Shown here in pieces: positions 12,290 to 23,955 of a stretch of 64,000 bases of DNA. The stretch comes from Parapristionchus giblindavisi (lineage: Eukaryota > Nematoda > Chromadorea > Rhabditida > Diplogasteridae). The stretch lies in the NCBI GenBank assembly GCA_943737045.1, contig CALSFV010000077.1, forward strand, positions 246,001 to 310,000, written 5' to 3'. Below the pieces are notes generated by a model. The model saw nothing but the letters and a program-made list of their open reading frames with translations, did not search any database and was not told the DNA's origin. The position numbers and the translations under genes are program-made. Position 1 is the stretch's first letter. The number at the start of each line of letters is the position of its first letter.

Positions 12290-13067
12290 TCATGGTCCAT
12301 AGATCAGTTTGTCACTGTCTGTGTAAGCATGAAACATTTTCAACGTAGCGTGGCCTCGGTGATCATGACATATTCTCCTTATCATATCGCAAAAACTACG
12401 ACTGAACCCCCGGGTCAGTGCCCCCATCATGCTGTCGCACCTCGACTGGCCTGATACGATCTTGGCCGATCGCATCGCGTACTTTGACCCGTCGACATCT
12501 CGGGACCGGTTTGTTGTTCGACAGATTCAACGCTAACAAGACGGGCTACGGTAGTTCCTAGCACCCATTTCACACCCGTCGTCGATTGCCCCGTAAATAG
12601 CCAGAGAGTGATAGCGGGGGTGATAACGATTAATATGATACCATGCGGCGGCGGGGTTATGAATAACACTGAACCATGCACTTGTGGTGGATGTTGACAA
12701 GGGGGCTACCGTGACCGGCCCACACATCAACACCTTTTGAAGGGAGCCTAACCGTAACCGTGTACCCTTTCAAGACCCTCTGTACTTGGAATGCCGTTTT
12801 GTTGTTGTTCGTAAGCTATTGAGCACTGATTTCTGAAGAGACCAGAGTGATCTCATCCAAAGCAAGGGCACATTAAGCTTCCGTCTGGAAGGATGATCTC
12901 ATGATTTCATAAACGTTTGCGAAATCCTTGGTATCCGCAAATCCCTGGTAACGCGGACTATAATCCGGTCCGACCTTTCTCATCGAATGTTGCAATCTGT
13001 GATGAAAAAGTGATGATCCGCACCACCCTATCCTAGGTGTGTCATCATCAACAATCGACAACTCCAC
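12290..13067 (-). pseudogene. Decayed coding-like region
   Basis: Several short minus-strand frames are protein-like but broken by stops and shifts: WCGSSLFHHRLQHSMRKVGP near 12.9-13.0 kb, DVWAGHGSPLVNIHHKCMVQ near 12.65-12.7 kb, and AKIVSGQSRCDSMMGALTRG near 12.4 kb. No family recognised; could be an old transposon or dead gene. Confidence 0.3.
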
Positions 13068-13572
13068 GTGTCACTTCGTGCCTATCTGTGCTCTAGGCAC
13101 ATTGTAGTATTCATCGGGTTCAACCGATGCATTGGCAATCACCACGTCAAGATAACGGGTTCTGTGTCGCTCTAGGAGTTTAAGTACAGAGTACAGTTCG
13201 ACCGTAGCGACCACTGCATAAGATCAGTGGAAATAAACACGAAGGAAGGGGCGTTTTATACTAGTATACCATTCTTTTGGACTGAACCCGCGTTCTGAAG
13301 TAGTACCGACCGTAGATGATCCGTACCAGATGTAGTTCGGTTCCATGCTGCATGCTGCACACGTTAGTTCAATCATAAGAGAGTCTGTACAATAGCCGGG
13401 AAATAGGAATTATCTCAAAATGAATAATTGTGTACGAAATATATGGTATGGTCTACGCATACAGCGCCTATAAACAGTAGGTGTATTCAAATTGCGACAA
13501 CCGGACTGGAAAAATGATCAGCGCGTAAGTTCGAAATAATGTGAGTAGAGAAGGGAGGGAAGGGTGATCGAA

Positions 13573-13645
13573 GCGTGGCGCATTGGTAAGATGGCCGCCT
13601 CTCCTCCCAAAGGGTACGGGTTCGAATCCCGACCGGAGATTTCAC
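13573..13645 (+). repeat. tRNA-like (SINE-type) segment
   Basis: Pol III A-box-like TGGCGCATTGGTAAGA and B-box GGTTCGAATCC at tRNA spacing. The ends do not form an acceptor stem, so it is not a tRNA gene. The sequence downstream (TTTCACTTCATCCCTTATTG) resembles that after the B-box at 60.89 kb. Confidence 0.55.
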
Positions 13646-13879
13646 TTCATCCCTTATTGTACACTCTGAACTAACGTGTGCAGGTACCGTCGTACGACAT
13701 ACAAGATTGCGCTTGATCTATGACTTTGGCTTCACTAGTCGTGTCTTTATGGGCTAAATCTCTCCACTCCACACATATACACACACGTCGCCACGTATGC
13801 TCTGCCATTGTTTCATTGAGACAAAACCTCTTCCTCCCCAGCCCCCTTAGGGCTCATTGATCCAGGTGGTGGGAGTTGG

Positions 13880-14450
13880 GGAGAGAGGGAGAGGGAGAGA
13901 GAAGGAGAGAGAAGAGGAGGTAGAGAGAATTAGAGACACGTGTGATTCAGCTATTCATTGTTGGAGAAGACACTCTTAGTAACGCGTCTGGCGATGGGGA
14001 GAGGGAGAGGAAGAGGGAGAGGGAGAAAAGGAGAGGGAGAGGGAGAAAAGGAGAGGGAGAGGGAGAAAAGGAGAGGAGGGTAGAAGGAGAGGGAGAGATC
14101 CGTCGTCTTGTTGATCATAGTGGAAGAAGATGGCGAAAGACAGGGTAGCTAGAGTTGAGTCAGGAAGATTTGGTAATGAGAGGAAGTGATTGCTATAGAA
14201 GGGGGTTTAGTGAAAGGGATAAGGTAGATCAAGGAGAGGGAGAGAGAGATTGGACTTAGAAGGAGAGGGAGAGGAAGAGGTTTGAGATAAAAGGAGAGGG
14301 AGAGGGAGAGATTCGAGATAGAAGGAGAGGGAGAGGGAGAGATTCGAGATAAAAGGAGAGGGAGAGATTGGACCTAAAAGGAGAGGGAGAAGAAGAGGTT
14401 CGAGATAAAAGGAGAGGGAGAGAGAGATAAAAGGAGAGGGAGAGCGCACT
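13880..14450 (+). repeat. GAGAGGGA-rich polypurine tract
   Basis: Repeated GGAGAGGGAGAG with longer units of about 30-40 bp (GATAAAAGGAGAGGGAGAG) in the second half. Open frames here are repeat artefacts. Confidence 0.95.
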
Positions 14451-14569
14451 GATATTGACGACACGTGAGGACGACTCACTTGCTCGTTCTCTGCGCTGAC
14501 AAAGATGAAGAGTGAAAATGATGGGCGATGATACAACGTGGGACTCTATAACTTTTTGTCCCCTTTAAC

Positions 14570-14642
14570 TCTCCCTCTCCCTCTCCCTCTCCCTCTTCCT
14601 CTCCCTCTCCCTCTCCCTCTCCCTCTCCCCTCCCTCTCCCTT
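14570..14642. repeat. CTCCCT polypyrimidine tract
   Basis: About 70 bp of CTCTCCCTCTCC, the complement of the GA tract 130 bp to its left; the two could pair as RNA. Confidence 0.95.
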
Positions 14643-14846
14643 CCTAACCGTTTCAGCGCACCTCCGCCAACACAGTTCTGATGCAACAGTGCGGTTGTGC
14701 GGACTAAGCGAGTGTTGAGGGGTGCGCATTTGAGCACATTGAGAGAGAATGAGATAGAAATACATACAATTGAAACGTGTGCGTCCGCGTACTTTGTCCT
14801 CCCTGACCTTTGCTGTACTCTGCGACCATTGTGAAACGGCACCATG

Positions 14847-15187
14847 ACACGAAGGGTTACGGTATCCGCGCGTCGTAAGGGTTACGGTATCGGCGCGTCA
14901 TAAGGGTTACGGTATCCGCGCGTCGTAAGGGTTACGGTAACCGCGCGTCGTAATGCACTGTCACATTTGCCTTACGTGCCTACGCCGTAACCCCCTCCGC
15001 CGCGTCGGAGGGGCGACGGAGGGGGTTACGGCGTAGGCACGTAACGCAAATGTAACAGTGCATAAGGGTTACGGTATCGGCGCGTCGTAAGGGTTACGGT
15101 ATCGGCGCGTCGTAAGGGTTACGGTATCCGCGCGTCGTAAGGGTTACGGTATCCGCGCGTCGCAAGGGTTACGGTATCCGCGCGTCA
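14847..15187. repeat. 25-bp tandem array interrupted by a palindromic MITE
   Basis: The unit AAGGGTTACGGTATCCGCGC + GTCGT repeats about four times on the left and five on the right of a central palindrome. Units differ only by small changes (TATCC, TATCG, TAACC). Confidence 0.95.
14954..15062. mobile_element. Harbinger-like palindrome inserted in the 25-bp array
   Basis: Arms TGCACTGTCACATTTGCCTT and its near-complement ending GTAACAGTGCA, with CCGTAACCCCCTCCG at the centre. The array phase resumes exactly after a duplicated TAA, so this is a clean insertion with a TAA target duplication. Confidence 0.85.
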
Positions 15188-15591
15188 TGCACCCAAATCG
15201 CGAGTGAGTGAGTGAGTGAGTGTGTGTTTGTATCCTCTATCCTCCTTGCTCTGTTTACAGTGCAAAATGAGGCCTCTTTCTCTCTTCGTGTGTGTCTTTT
15301 TCCACTATGCCATTCACAATAACAAAAACGAGTCTGCTAATCACGTTTTGCTCTGTAGTTAACCGAGTAATGCGCGAAACCACGCAGTGCGTAACCGAAG
15401 ATCCACCCACTATTTATCAACAGTAATAAGCCGAAAAGTGCGATAATGAAAACAGGTCATAGCGCAGTGCATAACATAAAGCGGCGGTTCCGCGTACTCT
15501 AATGGTGTTCCATTCTATTTTTGTCCATTTGATTTCGGAGAAAGACATTGGTTTGATGGATGTCATACAGCCATATAAAAGGACTCAACCT

Positions 15592-15734
15592 GTGGCCGTA
15601 TGCAAGAACAACGGGAAAACCGTTTTCCGGGAAAATGCGACGTCATTAGCGTAGGCGGAGGATTTTTGGAAAACGCCTCCGCCTACGCTAATGACGTCAC
15701 ATTTTCCCGGAAAACTGTTCTTGCATACGGCCAC
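15592..15734. repeat. Nearly perfect hairpin, about 65-bp arms
   Basis: GGCCGTATGCAAGAACA to the right-hand complement TGTTCTTGCATACGGCC, with GCGACGTCATTAGCGTAGGC in the arm and only about 13 bp of loop (ATTTTTGG). Likely a young MITE. The left flank is ACCTGT and the right flank ACTGGA; no clear duplication. Confidence 0.9.
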
Positions 15735-16061
15735 TGGATAACTTCCAGAGATGAAGCGAGAAGAGTTATGGGATTGTTCTGGTGGTCTATGGATAATGCT
15801 AATCGCATCAGTAATCATCTGACTTTCGTCTGATATGATAAATGAATTAGAGTAGCTTGAATATCAGTTTTTGGCAGCATGACCGCATTACACTGCGATG
15901 TTTCGTTGATAGCGTGGCCCATGCACTATCCTTTTGTTCTCACAACGTACGAAAAACATGGTGATACGTGGGGAATGAGGGTCATTACACATCTTTTAAC
16001 TGATTGTCGAAGCGATACTGTGCACGCACCGAGAACATCATCAGCGAGCAAATCACCCTGG

Positions 16062-16170
16062 TTAAAGGCACAGCCGAGCTAAATTTACTCTCCGCTCTGG
16101 CAACACTCTCGTAGGCAGAGAAAGTGAGAGGTTCAAGCCAGCTTCAAGTTAGCGCGGGTTGTGCCTCTAA
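16062..16170. mobile_element. MITE-1 copy 4
   Basis: TTAAAGGCACAGCCGAGC to GTTGTGCCTCTAA; the right TTAA is mutated to CTAA. Confidence 0.85.
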
Positions 16171-16377
16171 AAATTATTTCTACACAGTTTGCAGGTCGAA
16201 GATCGACAAGCCATAGAACGAAAGTAAGGATTCTCTAGTTTCTATTAGAAATCCATACTGCTTGTCTATAATTCCCTTCTAAGTCGCTAATCTCACATAT
16301 CTCACATCGCCGGAAGTCCCTGCACATTTGTGAGATGCAAATGCGGATGATCTCGACTCGATGTACTGAAACATTCC

Positions 16378-16724
16378 TTAAAGGTGGACTCCCGCGAATA
16401 TTTTCGTGAACAAACTGTGCAGACAGAATCATAGCAAAAGTTATTCTACATACCGTACACTATTTATTTTATGATGATTCAGCATAATGATCGCTAGAAA
16501 CATGAATGAACCATCAGGCCCCGTGCAGGGAAAGGCGCGCTTTTTGAAAATAGGATAGTGCGGCAATAGGATTCGAACCCGCGACCATGCGCTTCCTAGT
16601 CAGAAGTCTTACCACTACGCTAAGGGAACGATAAGTACTCTTCCTATCTTCTTGCATATCACTACACACTTGCATAACCGAGATTAGGAAATTTGCATGA
16701 TTATTCGCGGGTCTCCACCTTTAA
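16378..16724. mobile_element. MITE-3, full-length copy with tRNA-like insert
   Basis: 347-bp element bounded by TTAA, with inverted ends AAGGTGGACTCCCGCGAAT and ATTCGCGGGTCTCCACCTT. Inside, on the minus strand at about 16556-16632, is a tRNA-like segment: A-box TTAGCGTAGTGGTAAGAC and B-box GGGTTCGAATCC. The acceptor ends do not pair. A near-identical copy is at 57470-57817. Confidence 0.9.
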
Positions 16725-17111
16725 ATTTTGTGAATATTACCTAAAAGTTCTTGCAAATAGAGGAAGTTACTGTGGGGATTGGTGCAGGAAAATTTCCTTA
16801 ATTGTATTGCAATTTCGTTTGAGTGCTTGGTCGCGTTCATTATCGATCATAACAGAAAAATAGTGTGGAACTGTAGATCCTTAAGCGCAGCTTGGCATTC
16901 ATTAAAGACTATAAAAACAACCTTAAATTTGAAGGAAAAAAGTGAATCCACTTTGAATCCATGTGATAAAACCGCTACAATCACAGATAAGTCAGTAGTA
17001 TTCGGTTCTCATGATCATTCCGGCACTTATCTGCATATCATAAGTAAATGTCATGCTGCATTTGCAAAAAAAAATTATATTTTCAACATTTATTTTGTTC
17101 TCAGGCGACGA

Positions 17112-17227
17112 TTAAGGGAACACTCCGAGACAATTTGACTGCTCGACATGCCTCTCTCGTAGACAAACAAAGTGAGAGAGTATCGTCATCGCGGAGAGTT
17201 TCAAATTAGCTTGGGGTGTGCCTTTAA
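17112..17227. mobile_element. MITE-1 copy 5
   Basis: TTAAGGGAACACTCCGAG to GGGGTGTGCCTTTAA; the left arm is the more diverged. Confidence 0.85.
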
Positions 17228-17869
17228 ATAGACCCAACTATGACTCAGTTGGGCATTCGTGGTTATGTTTTTATAAATAGAAGTATGTTCGTAAGAGATA
17301 GGCCCATTTGATGTGGAACCGTCCTGTGGCGTAGGAATGAGGGAGGATATTCTATTACACGTTCAAAGGAAGCCTGACTGTTACGGTATAGAACATCGAC
17401 GTCGACATCGCCCCTAGATAGTAGATATCACTGACGCAGTTTTCGCAACGATGTTCGTGGAATGTCTGACCTGATTTAACCATCCCAACTATGACGAAAA
17501 ATATGCTCGGGGATTCAATTCTATTCAATCGAACGACCTTTATCAAGCACAGAACCATTTGGGAGGAAGTATGGGCATCCTGAGGTTCTGCGGGTACGGG
17601 GATGCTTTTAATGTTGATTCGTTCCGAGTACTCGATATGATGCTGTTGAGAATGGATGCACTTCGAAGCTTCATAATCGGAACCGCTCATTTCCGAAAAA
17701 TAATTCGTTCGGAAAGAGTACATTCGCTCATACTGTTACGTATTTCCTGTTTTGTTTTTCGGTTATGACACCGTAGATCGAAGGGGGGGGGATATCGAGG
17801 AAGTTATTTTGCACCCAGAGACCACTCACTCATCCACTGCCTCTATTGTCCACTATTACTGGATGCACT

Positions 17870-17990
17870 TGCCTCTCCCTCTCTCTCCCTCTCTCCCTCC
17901 CTCTCTCTCTCTCAATCTCTCCCTTCCTCCCTCCCTCCCTCCCTCTCTCCCTCCCTCTCCCTCTCTCTCTCTCTGTCTTACAATCTGTCC
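17870..17990. repeat. CTCCCT polypyrimidine tract
   Basis: About 120 bp of CTCTCCCTCCCTCTC with few interruptions. Long open frames on both strands here are repeat artefacts. Confidence 0.95.
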
Positions 17991-19794
17991 CTCTCCTCCT
18001 CTTCGCTCTATCCATCTCTCCATTTCGTAAGCACAATTGACTCTCTGTTCCGAACAAAAACAACAAGTGCGATTCTCCAAAGCGTGGCCCGGTTGTTTTG
18101 CCATCTTGACAGTACGCACTTTGCGTCCCTCAAGAGAAGGCGAGGAGAGGAGGCTCCTCCGTCCACCCCTCTTCAATTGCGATTCTGAACAACAACAAGC
18201 CTTTCCCTGCCTCACTTCCCCCCCCCCGTCCGAGGACGAGAAGAGGGTGAGGAGAGAGATAGAGCATTCTTCGTGGAAAACACCACGAGCACATTGGGTG
18301 CAAGCGACGCCTGTCACGTAGTGGACCTCAACGAACGAACGATTTTTACGCATTCCATCGAATTATTGACATAATTAATCATGGCAAACTCTGAAGCGCT
18401 CCCTAAAGCTAAATCAACCATTTAACGCTCTGCCAACGATTGAGTCGAATCTTTTTTTAAAACATTTACTTTTAAACACTTTATCGGGATCATGCAGTGG
18501 GTCACCAGATCTGTAGCGATATGAGATAGTTTCGCTGATCCTTGTTTCTTGCAAGGTTCAGAAATCCAGTCCGACTTTCTTCACAAATTCATCCTCCCAT
18601 CTCCGTTGGGGATTTTGGATCGGTTCCGTGAAGTTTCGAATTGTTTTGTAGTATTTCTTAAATGCACCGGATGCTTCCGTTACACTGCAAACATTATGGA
18701 TCTCTGATCGAGTGAACCGAAACCGATATCGGATGCCTAGTCATCGCCCATCCCTCAACGTAAACAGTCATCTATGAGATCTTTGATATAGTCCAAACTA
18801 CCCTTGCCAAGGGCCGAAGCAGAGATTAGGCATTCCGGGCTGAATTTACCTTGAATTATCACTGACCTAGCAGTGATCTGCCGTGCCTTGGAAAACGGGA
18901 TTTACCTTTACCTTTCCACTACTCTCTAGCTTCTGTTTTCTGATCATGCAATGGTGGCTTTCCCATAGACACCGAGGGAAAAAAGTTTCAAGTGCGTGAG
19001 TGAGGCTCGCTGAATAGAAAACACAAACGTGATTGCGCCAGGGATTTGTGATCAGCCACATTGTTGATATAATTGTACGCACGTGGGAACACGTATGCGG
19101 ATGTATTGGAAGTACGAGATTAATGAGCGATAAGTCTATTCCTTTCTTGGAATAATAGGAACCAGGGATCCATATCAGTACATAAAAATTAAAAAGTTAA
19201 GGTAAACCCGTTATTCAAGGCACACGAAGTACTGAGGGATATCGCTAGGCCAGTGATAATTCAAGGCCAATTCAGTCCGGAGAGCCTAGTTCTTCAGGCC
19301 TACATAAAGCACATAAAGCACATAAAGCAGTGATCTGAACGAATACGATCAAGTCTGGTTTCTTTTTTTTCTGTTTATCTATATCAAATTTCTTCCTAAT
19401 AGGGATAAATGACTCCGTGCAGTGTCCCCAAAGCAAGTGCGCCCCAACTAACACGATTATGAAGAGATCATGCCATATTCGTAGTTTCATTGAAGGCACA
19501 TATGTAGTGGAAGTGGGGGAAGTAAGCGTGTGTTTGTGCATCGAAAAGTTCTGAGTAATCGGATGAAAAGTAGAGAGTACATGAGATGAGTCAGGTAAGC
19601 GTCCCATCATTGTGAAGTTGTAGACACTGTGAAAGATGTTGCGAACAGAAATTGGACAAACTTGAGGGGGTTTCCATTGATCACTTTGAAAGGATTAGAT
19701 TTGAAAACCACCAAATAATAATACTGATGATAATATTAATAATGATGATTTTCGCGAAAACACGGAACAGAATAAAATGAGAAGTTTGATGATC

Positions 19795-19905
19795 AGCCTA
19801 TCACAGAATTCTGGTGCAAGTAATTTTTCTTTAAAAACCAGACGATCGAGAGCATTAATTTTGAGAGAGTTTCTATGCTGAGCGGTCGTCCTGGCATTCA
19901 TAAGG
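19795..19905. repeat. Dispersed repeat family D, copy 1
   Basis: Shares CAGAATTCTGGTGCAAG and TTTGAGAGAGTTTCTATG plus GAGCGGTCGT with copies near 20.49, 28.6 and (partly) 40.2 kb. Nature unknown. Confidence 0.7.
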
Positions 19906-20489
19906 AAGAGGAGAGTGTGATATATCTGAAGTAGAATCTTTGTGGGTAATGTGGAGATCATATCAATCGTCATTCCGGGAAACTAAATGCTAGTGTCCGA
20001 ATTTTGCAAAGGCGATTTGGAGGCATTTTCCTCGTTAATTTAATTTGGCCTAGTTTTTCGCTTAATTCGATTACGCGAGTATCGGAGTGTTTAAAATTAT
20101 CTTTGGTTTTGCAATCAAACACATGTCGTCTTCCCAATGTCGGTGCATACCTTACGTCTATTTTGACGAAAACAACTTGATAGATTAGAGATCAGATTGG
20201 AGGGTAGTCGATACAAACTACATACGTTGCACAACTTTGCCCCAGACAAGATCGATTAAGGGAAAATAAGTTCAAGTACTGAGAATGCCCCCAGAATAGT
20301 TGTCCGAAAAAGGGATTCTCCATTAAAAACAAGCCCATATAAGGGACTTGACGGGATTCGGCTGGGAAAAACAATGCAAGCTTATTGTTAGAACAAGCAG
20401 AAAATAGACTGTGGAAAGGATTCAGTGGAAAAAAAACTGATGAATAGAAGCTCCGCTCAATAGATACAAATTGTCATGCAAATGGGAAT

Positions 20490-20600
20490 CACAGTATTCT
20501 GGTTCAAGCCATTTTGTTTCCATAGCAAGACAAGCGAAAGACGATTGCATTTGAGAGAGTTTCTATGTTGAGCGGTCGTTTTTGCTTTCACAGTCTATAG
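20490..20600. repeat. Dispersed repeat family D, copy 2
   Basis: CACAGTATTCTGGTTCAAGC, then GCATTTGAGAGAGTTTCTAT and TGAGCGGTCGTTTTTGCTTT; same order as copy 1. Confidence 0.75.
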
Positions 20601-22794
20601 AACATTGTGGAATATGTGTCCTGGTCAAAGTCCCTTCCAGCACAAGCATCATATCCTCCTATAGCCAATATTAAAATCCATCGCAATCATGATCAAAACA
20701 TTTACAATTAGAACGCTTTTTTTCTTGTCTGGTTTCGCGCGTATTTTAATGAAATACACATAGCTTGAGCACTGAGCCCAATTATTTATAGACTAATGCA
20801 CCGACGTCATCTTGGCTTCCCTTTCAGAGTTTGTATTGTGCATGGTTTGTCCTCTGAATAGACTACGAACGATCTCTGCCATCCGTTGTAGACAGTACAC
20901 ACACAGATAAAATTTTCCCCCGCATATCGTGCATGCACCCCAATTTGCCCCTAGAAAATGAGGGGAAAATAGGCAATGTTATTCAATGATCATTATTTGC
21001 ATATGTTCGAAATATGACGAGGAAATGTGCTATAAATGTACTCAATACAATGCAATATGCAGAAGAGTAAATCAAGGCCAGCGTGGAACATGCTTGTCAC
21101 TTTCAATCCTCCCTCGATTCAAGAATAGTTCGAAAAAGTTGATGATTGAAGTAGATGAAACCCATGAAACGTGCTATCGTCGATTACGACTGCATTAGAG
21201 GCAGCTATCACAGTACACTTTCATTTTCATCTAAACACATTTATCAAGAGCACTCTCACATGCGCATGTGGAAAAAACGCATCTTACCTCCGCAGTCCCA
21301 CAACATGGACGTTGATCTTCATAAGCGCGTCTTCAAATTCCACAATTCTTGAGTCCGAGCAGAACCCACAGAGGCAGTTTAGATTTGTCAGAAGAAGTTA
21401 GCTTACCATGACCTCATCCATAATTATGACAGAAAAAACATATTTTGAGAAAAAATAATAGATGTACAAGAATACTTTTGTGCAGGCTATTTTCCCAATA
21501 CATACAAATTTGCTCTCGCACTTCCAATGCCTTGTTTTCAGCCGAGCATCAGTAATTTTGACGCGTCAGTTTTCGATTTTGTAGATGCACTGCGAGAAGG
21601 ATAAACAGACTGGATATTTTTCACGAGTTTGATATGCGTCAGTCATTTCAATCACACCTCGTACGTTCATAAAGAAAACTTCAGAAACAATTAGGACACG
21701 TTAGTACAGAGTGTATAATAAGGAAACTCAGGACGGGAATGGAACCCAAACGCGCTAAAGGAACTGTTTATTATTTTTATTACACATCTCGCATTATGCT
21801 TGAACTAACGAAGACCACAAGGCCTTGATATCTTATGTCGGGTCTGTAAATCCTTGAATGATCACAGTTTTTCTAGTTGTTTTCTCTGAATTTGCGAGAC
21901 ATACATGAGCTTTAGTTTGTGATCCCGCGTCGGTGAACTCTGGCGCACTTTAGGTGCGCACAAACAACGCGCACACACACACACGCATATATTCGAAAAT
22001 ATTGCCTGTCTTCGTGTATTTCCTGTTCTGTTCCAATTTGACTCCTATTCATCGAGGATAATTTTGCTCGTTCTCTGAGTGTTCGTCAGGGAGGACTATG
22101 AGGAGATGGCTAGTGCACGCTCTTAAGAGGTCCAAGTGAAAAACAACCTCGGTTATGGAGACATGGTGCCAAAGACACCCCGCAAAATATGATAATCCCT
22201 AAAAAACACTGTCCGGCTCTGGAACTTTCCGGCTCCGGAACTGCACCTTCTATGGGTGTATAAGTAACCTTTAGTATTCGGCAACACCTCTGTACCAATA
22301 TCCGGTAAATATTGACTGATAGTCCAGACGCATTTTGACCCGTGTCTATTGCTCCCTAGGTGCATTCGTCGTCGTTCACAAGTGGAATACAGACATCAAC
22401 ATAACGGGAGTCGTTCGCGATTAACCATAGTAGACTAGATCATGTGAACGGGAGACATTCGTGTGGAAAGGTGAAGGGCAAAGGGCGGGAGGGGACACCG
22501 AACATTCGAAATTCCTAATATGTGCAGAAATGTAGGGGTAGATCATATCTATTGTTCGACATTCCGGTAGTTAGTGCACACGTTGTATGAGAACCCGCAC
22601 ACAGTGGAACTCTGCCCGACTACAATATGCCCCGTCGTACATAACAGAGTAGGATAGAGTAGGCATTAGGAGTTGCCCATTGTGGATGAACTTATGGAGC
22701 ACACTAGACTAGTGTGTGCCTAGTTATGATGGATGTCGAAAGAGTTTTGCGAAGATGTACGAGATGAATAAAGTGACAACGCGTGCTCTGGTGT

Positions 22795-23090
22795 TTCAAA
22801 ACTTAAAGTATACTTAAGATACGTCACTGAGTTGAAGTTTACTTTAAGTTTACTTCAACTCTGAAAATTTCTCCCCGCGGGGCACCCTGTAATTTTCAGA
22901 GACTGAATAAGCTGCCCCGCAGGGCACCCTGAAGCTGGTCCCGCAGTGTGCCGCGGGAAGAAATTTCCAGAGAAGTGAAAGGACATTTGACGAAATGCAT
23001 TACAGTATATACACCACTTCAAGCAGGCTTATGTCTAACTTCAAGAAGACTCACAAGTCTACTTCAAGTGGAAATGATAGTACACTTAAA
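22795..23090. repeat. Composite repeat with CTTCAAGT blocks and GC-rich core
   Basis: AGTTTACTTCAACTC/AAGTAGACT-type blocks flank a core with CCCCGCGGGGCACCCTG repeated twice. The sequence GACGAAATGCATTACA followed by ACACCACTT recurs, inverted, at 27945-28100, so this is a dispersed family. Confidence 0.6.
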
Positions 23091-23516
23091 TTTTAAAATA
23101 CCCGAGTAGCATGTGCAGATATGAAGTGTAAATAATGATGCAATTACATCATCATTTATGGTCATATCTGTAGTGTGCAGTTCACATAATCTATGGTAGA
23201 AAAGATTTGAACAAATATTATGATGATGACTTACCACGTTTATCATATAATCGCTTACTCTTAAGTATTTTTTGCATAAAAATGTACATAAAAAGTCATA
23301 CAACATTAGGTTTTCAGCAAAAATGAAACGCAAAAGTCAACGTTTTGTTCAATGTATTTTGTCCAAATGAAAAGCATAATAACTTACCGAACAAATCCCC
23401 GTTCTTAAAAAATACCGAACTAGACATTTCAAAGATAATTTACCAACAATGTTTCTTCAATCCACTCATTGCATTGCTTTCTAAAATCGCGAGACCATTA
23501 AACTGTTCTAACTAGG

Positions 23517-23955
23517 GAATGGTTTCTGTGATGCATGAAATTACGGTTAGTGACCTACATAGCGATGATCAGCATGGTCGATTTAGTAAGAATCAACTAT
23601 CACAAGCTGCAGTTGATCTATTTTTTTAACGAAACCCGTTCCATACACGCCTCACGAAAGACAGCCAAAAAGTTGCATTTTTTTTATATTTTTCTACTTT
23701 TTGAACACGAGTTCGATTCCCCAGACAGCATTTTATGTCTGCATGGTAATTCCAGCAAAAAATTGCTGTTTCAATGGAAATCAAGTCCAAAAAATCTACA
23801 TTGGCTATCTTTCGTGCGGCGGATATGCGACGGGTTTCGTTCAAAAAAACGATCAACTGCAGCTTTTGAAAGTTGACTCTTACTAAGTCGACCATGCTGA
23901 TTATCGCTATGTAGGTCACTAACCGTAATTTCATGCATCAAAGAATCCATTCCCT
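23517..23955. repeat. Inverted repeat, arms of about 200 bp
   Basis: GGGAATGGTTTCTGTGATGC at the left pairs with GCATCAAAGAATCCATTCCC at the right; then ATGAAATTACGGTTAGTGAC pairs exactly. Pairing weakens toward the centre near 23.73 kb. Mirror-image open frames on both strands follow from the palindrome. Confidence 0.9.

Larger units (their letters stand above)
18350..23500. other. Intergenic, no supported gene
   Basis: AT-rich with no exon chain. Holds dispersed repeat fragments (18.86, 19.2, 19.79 and 20.5 kb). A minus-strand fragment near 18.55-18.62 kb reads RRWEDEFVKKVGLDF, faintly like a LINE tail. A protein-like minus-strand fragment at 22153-22365 is not recognised. Confidence 0.5.

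Noticed and set aside
13573..13645. A functional tRNA gene
   Set aside because: A- and B-boxes are present but the ends do not pair as an acceptor stem.
16556..16632. A functional tRNA gene on the minus strand
   Set aside because: Acceptor ends do not pair, and the segment recurs inside MITE-3 copies.
16779..17138. 119-codon plus-strand ORF
   Set aside because: No ATG at the start, no motif recognised, AT-rich, and its end runs into a MITE-1.
17846..18353. Long ORFs on both strands
   Set aside because: Produced by the CT repeat; low-complexity translations.
18550..18630. LINE tail on the minus strand (RRWEDEFVKKVGLDF)
   Set aside because: Resemblance to LINE C-termini is too short to support a call.
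22110..22365. Protein-like minus-strand frames
   Set aside because: Two overlapping frames, neither with a recognisable domain or splice context.
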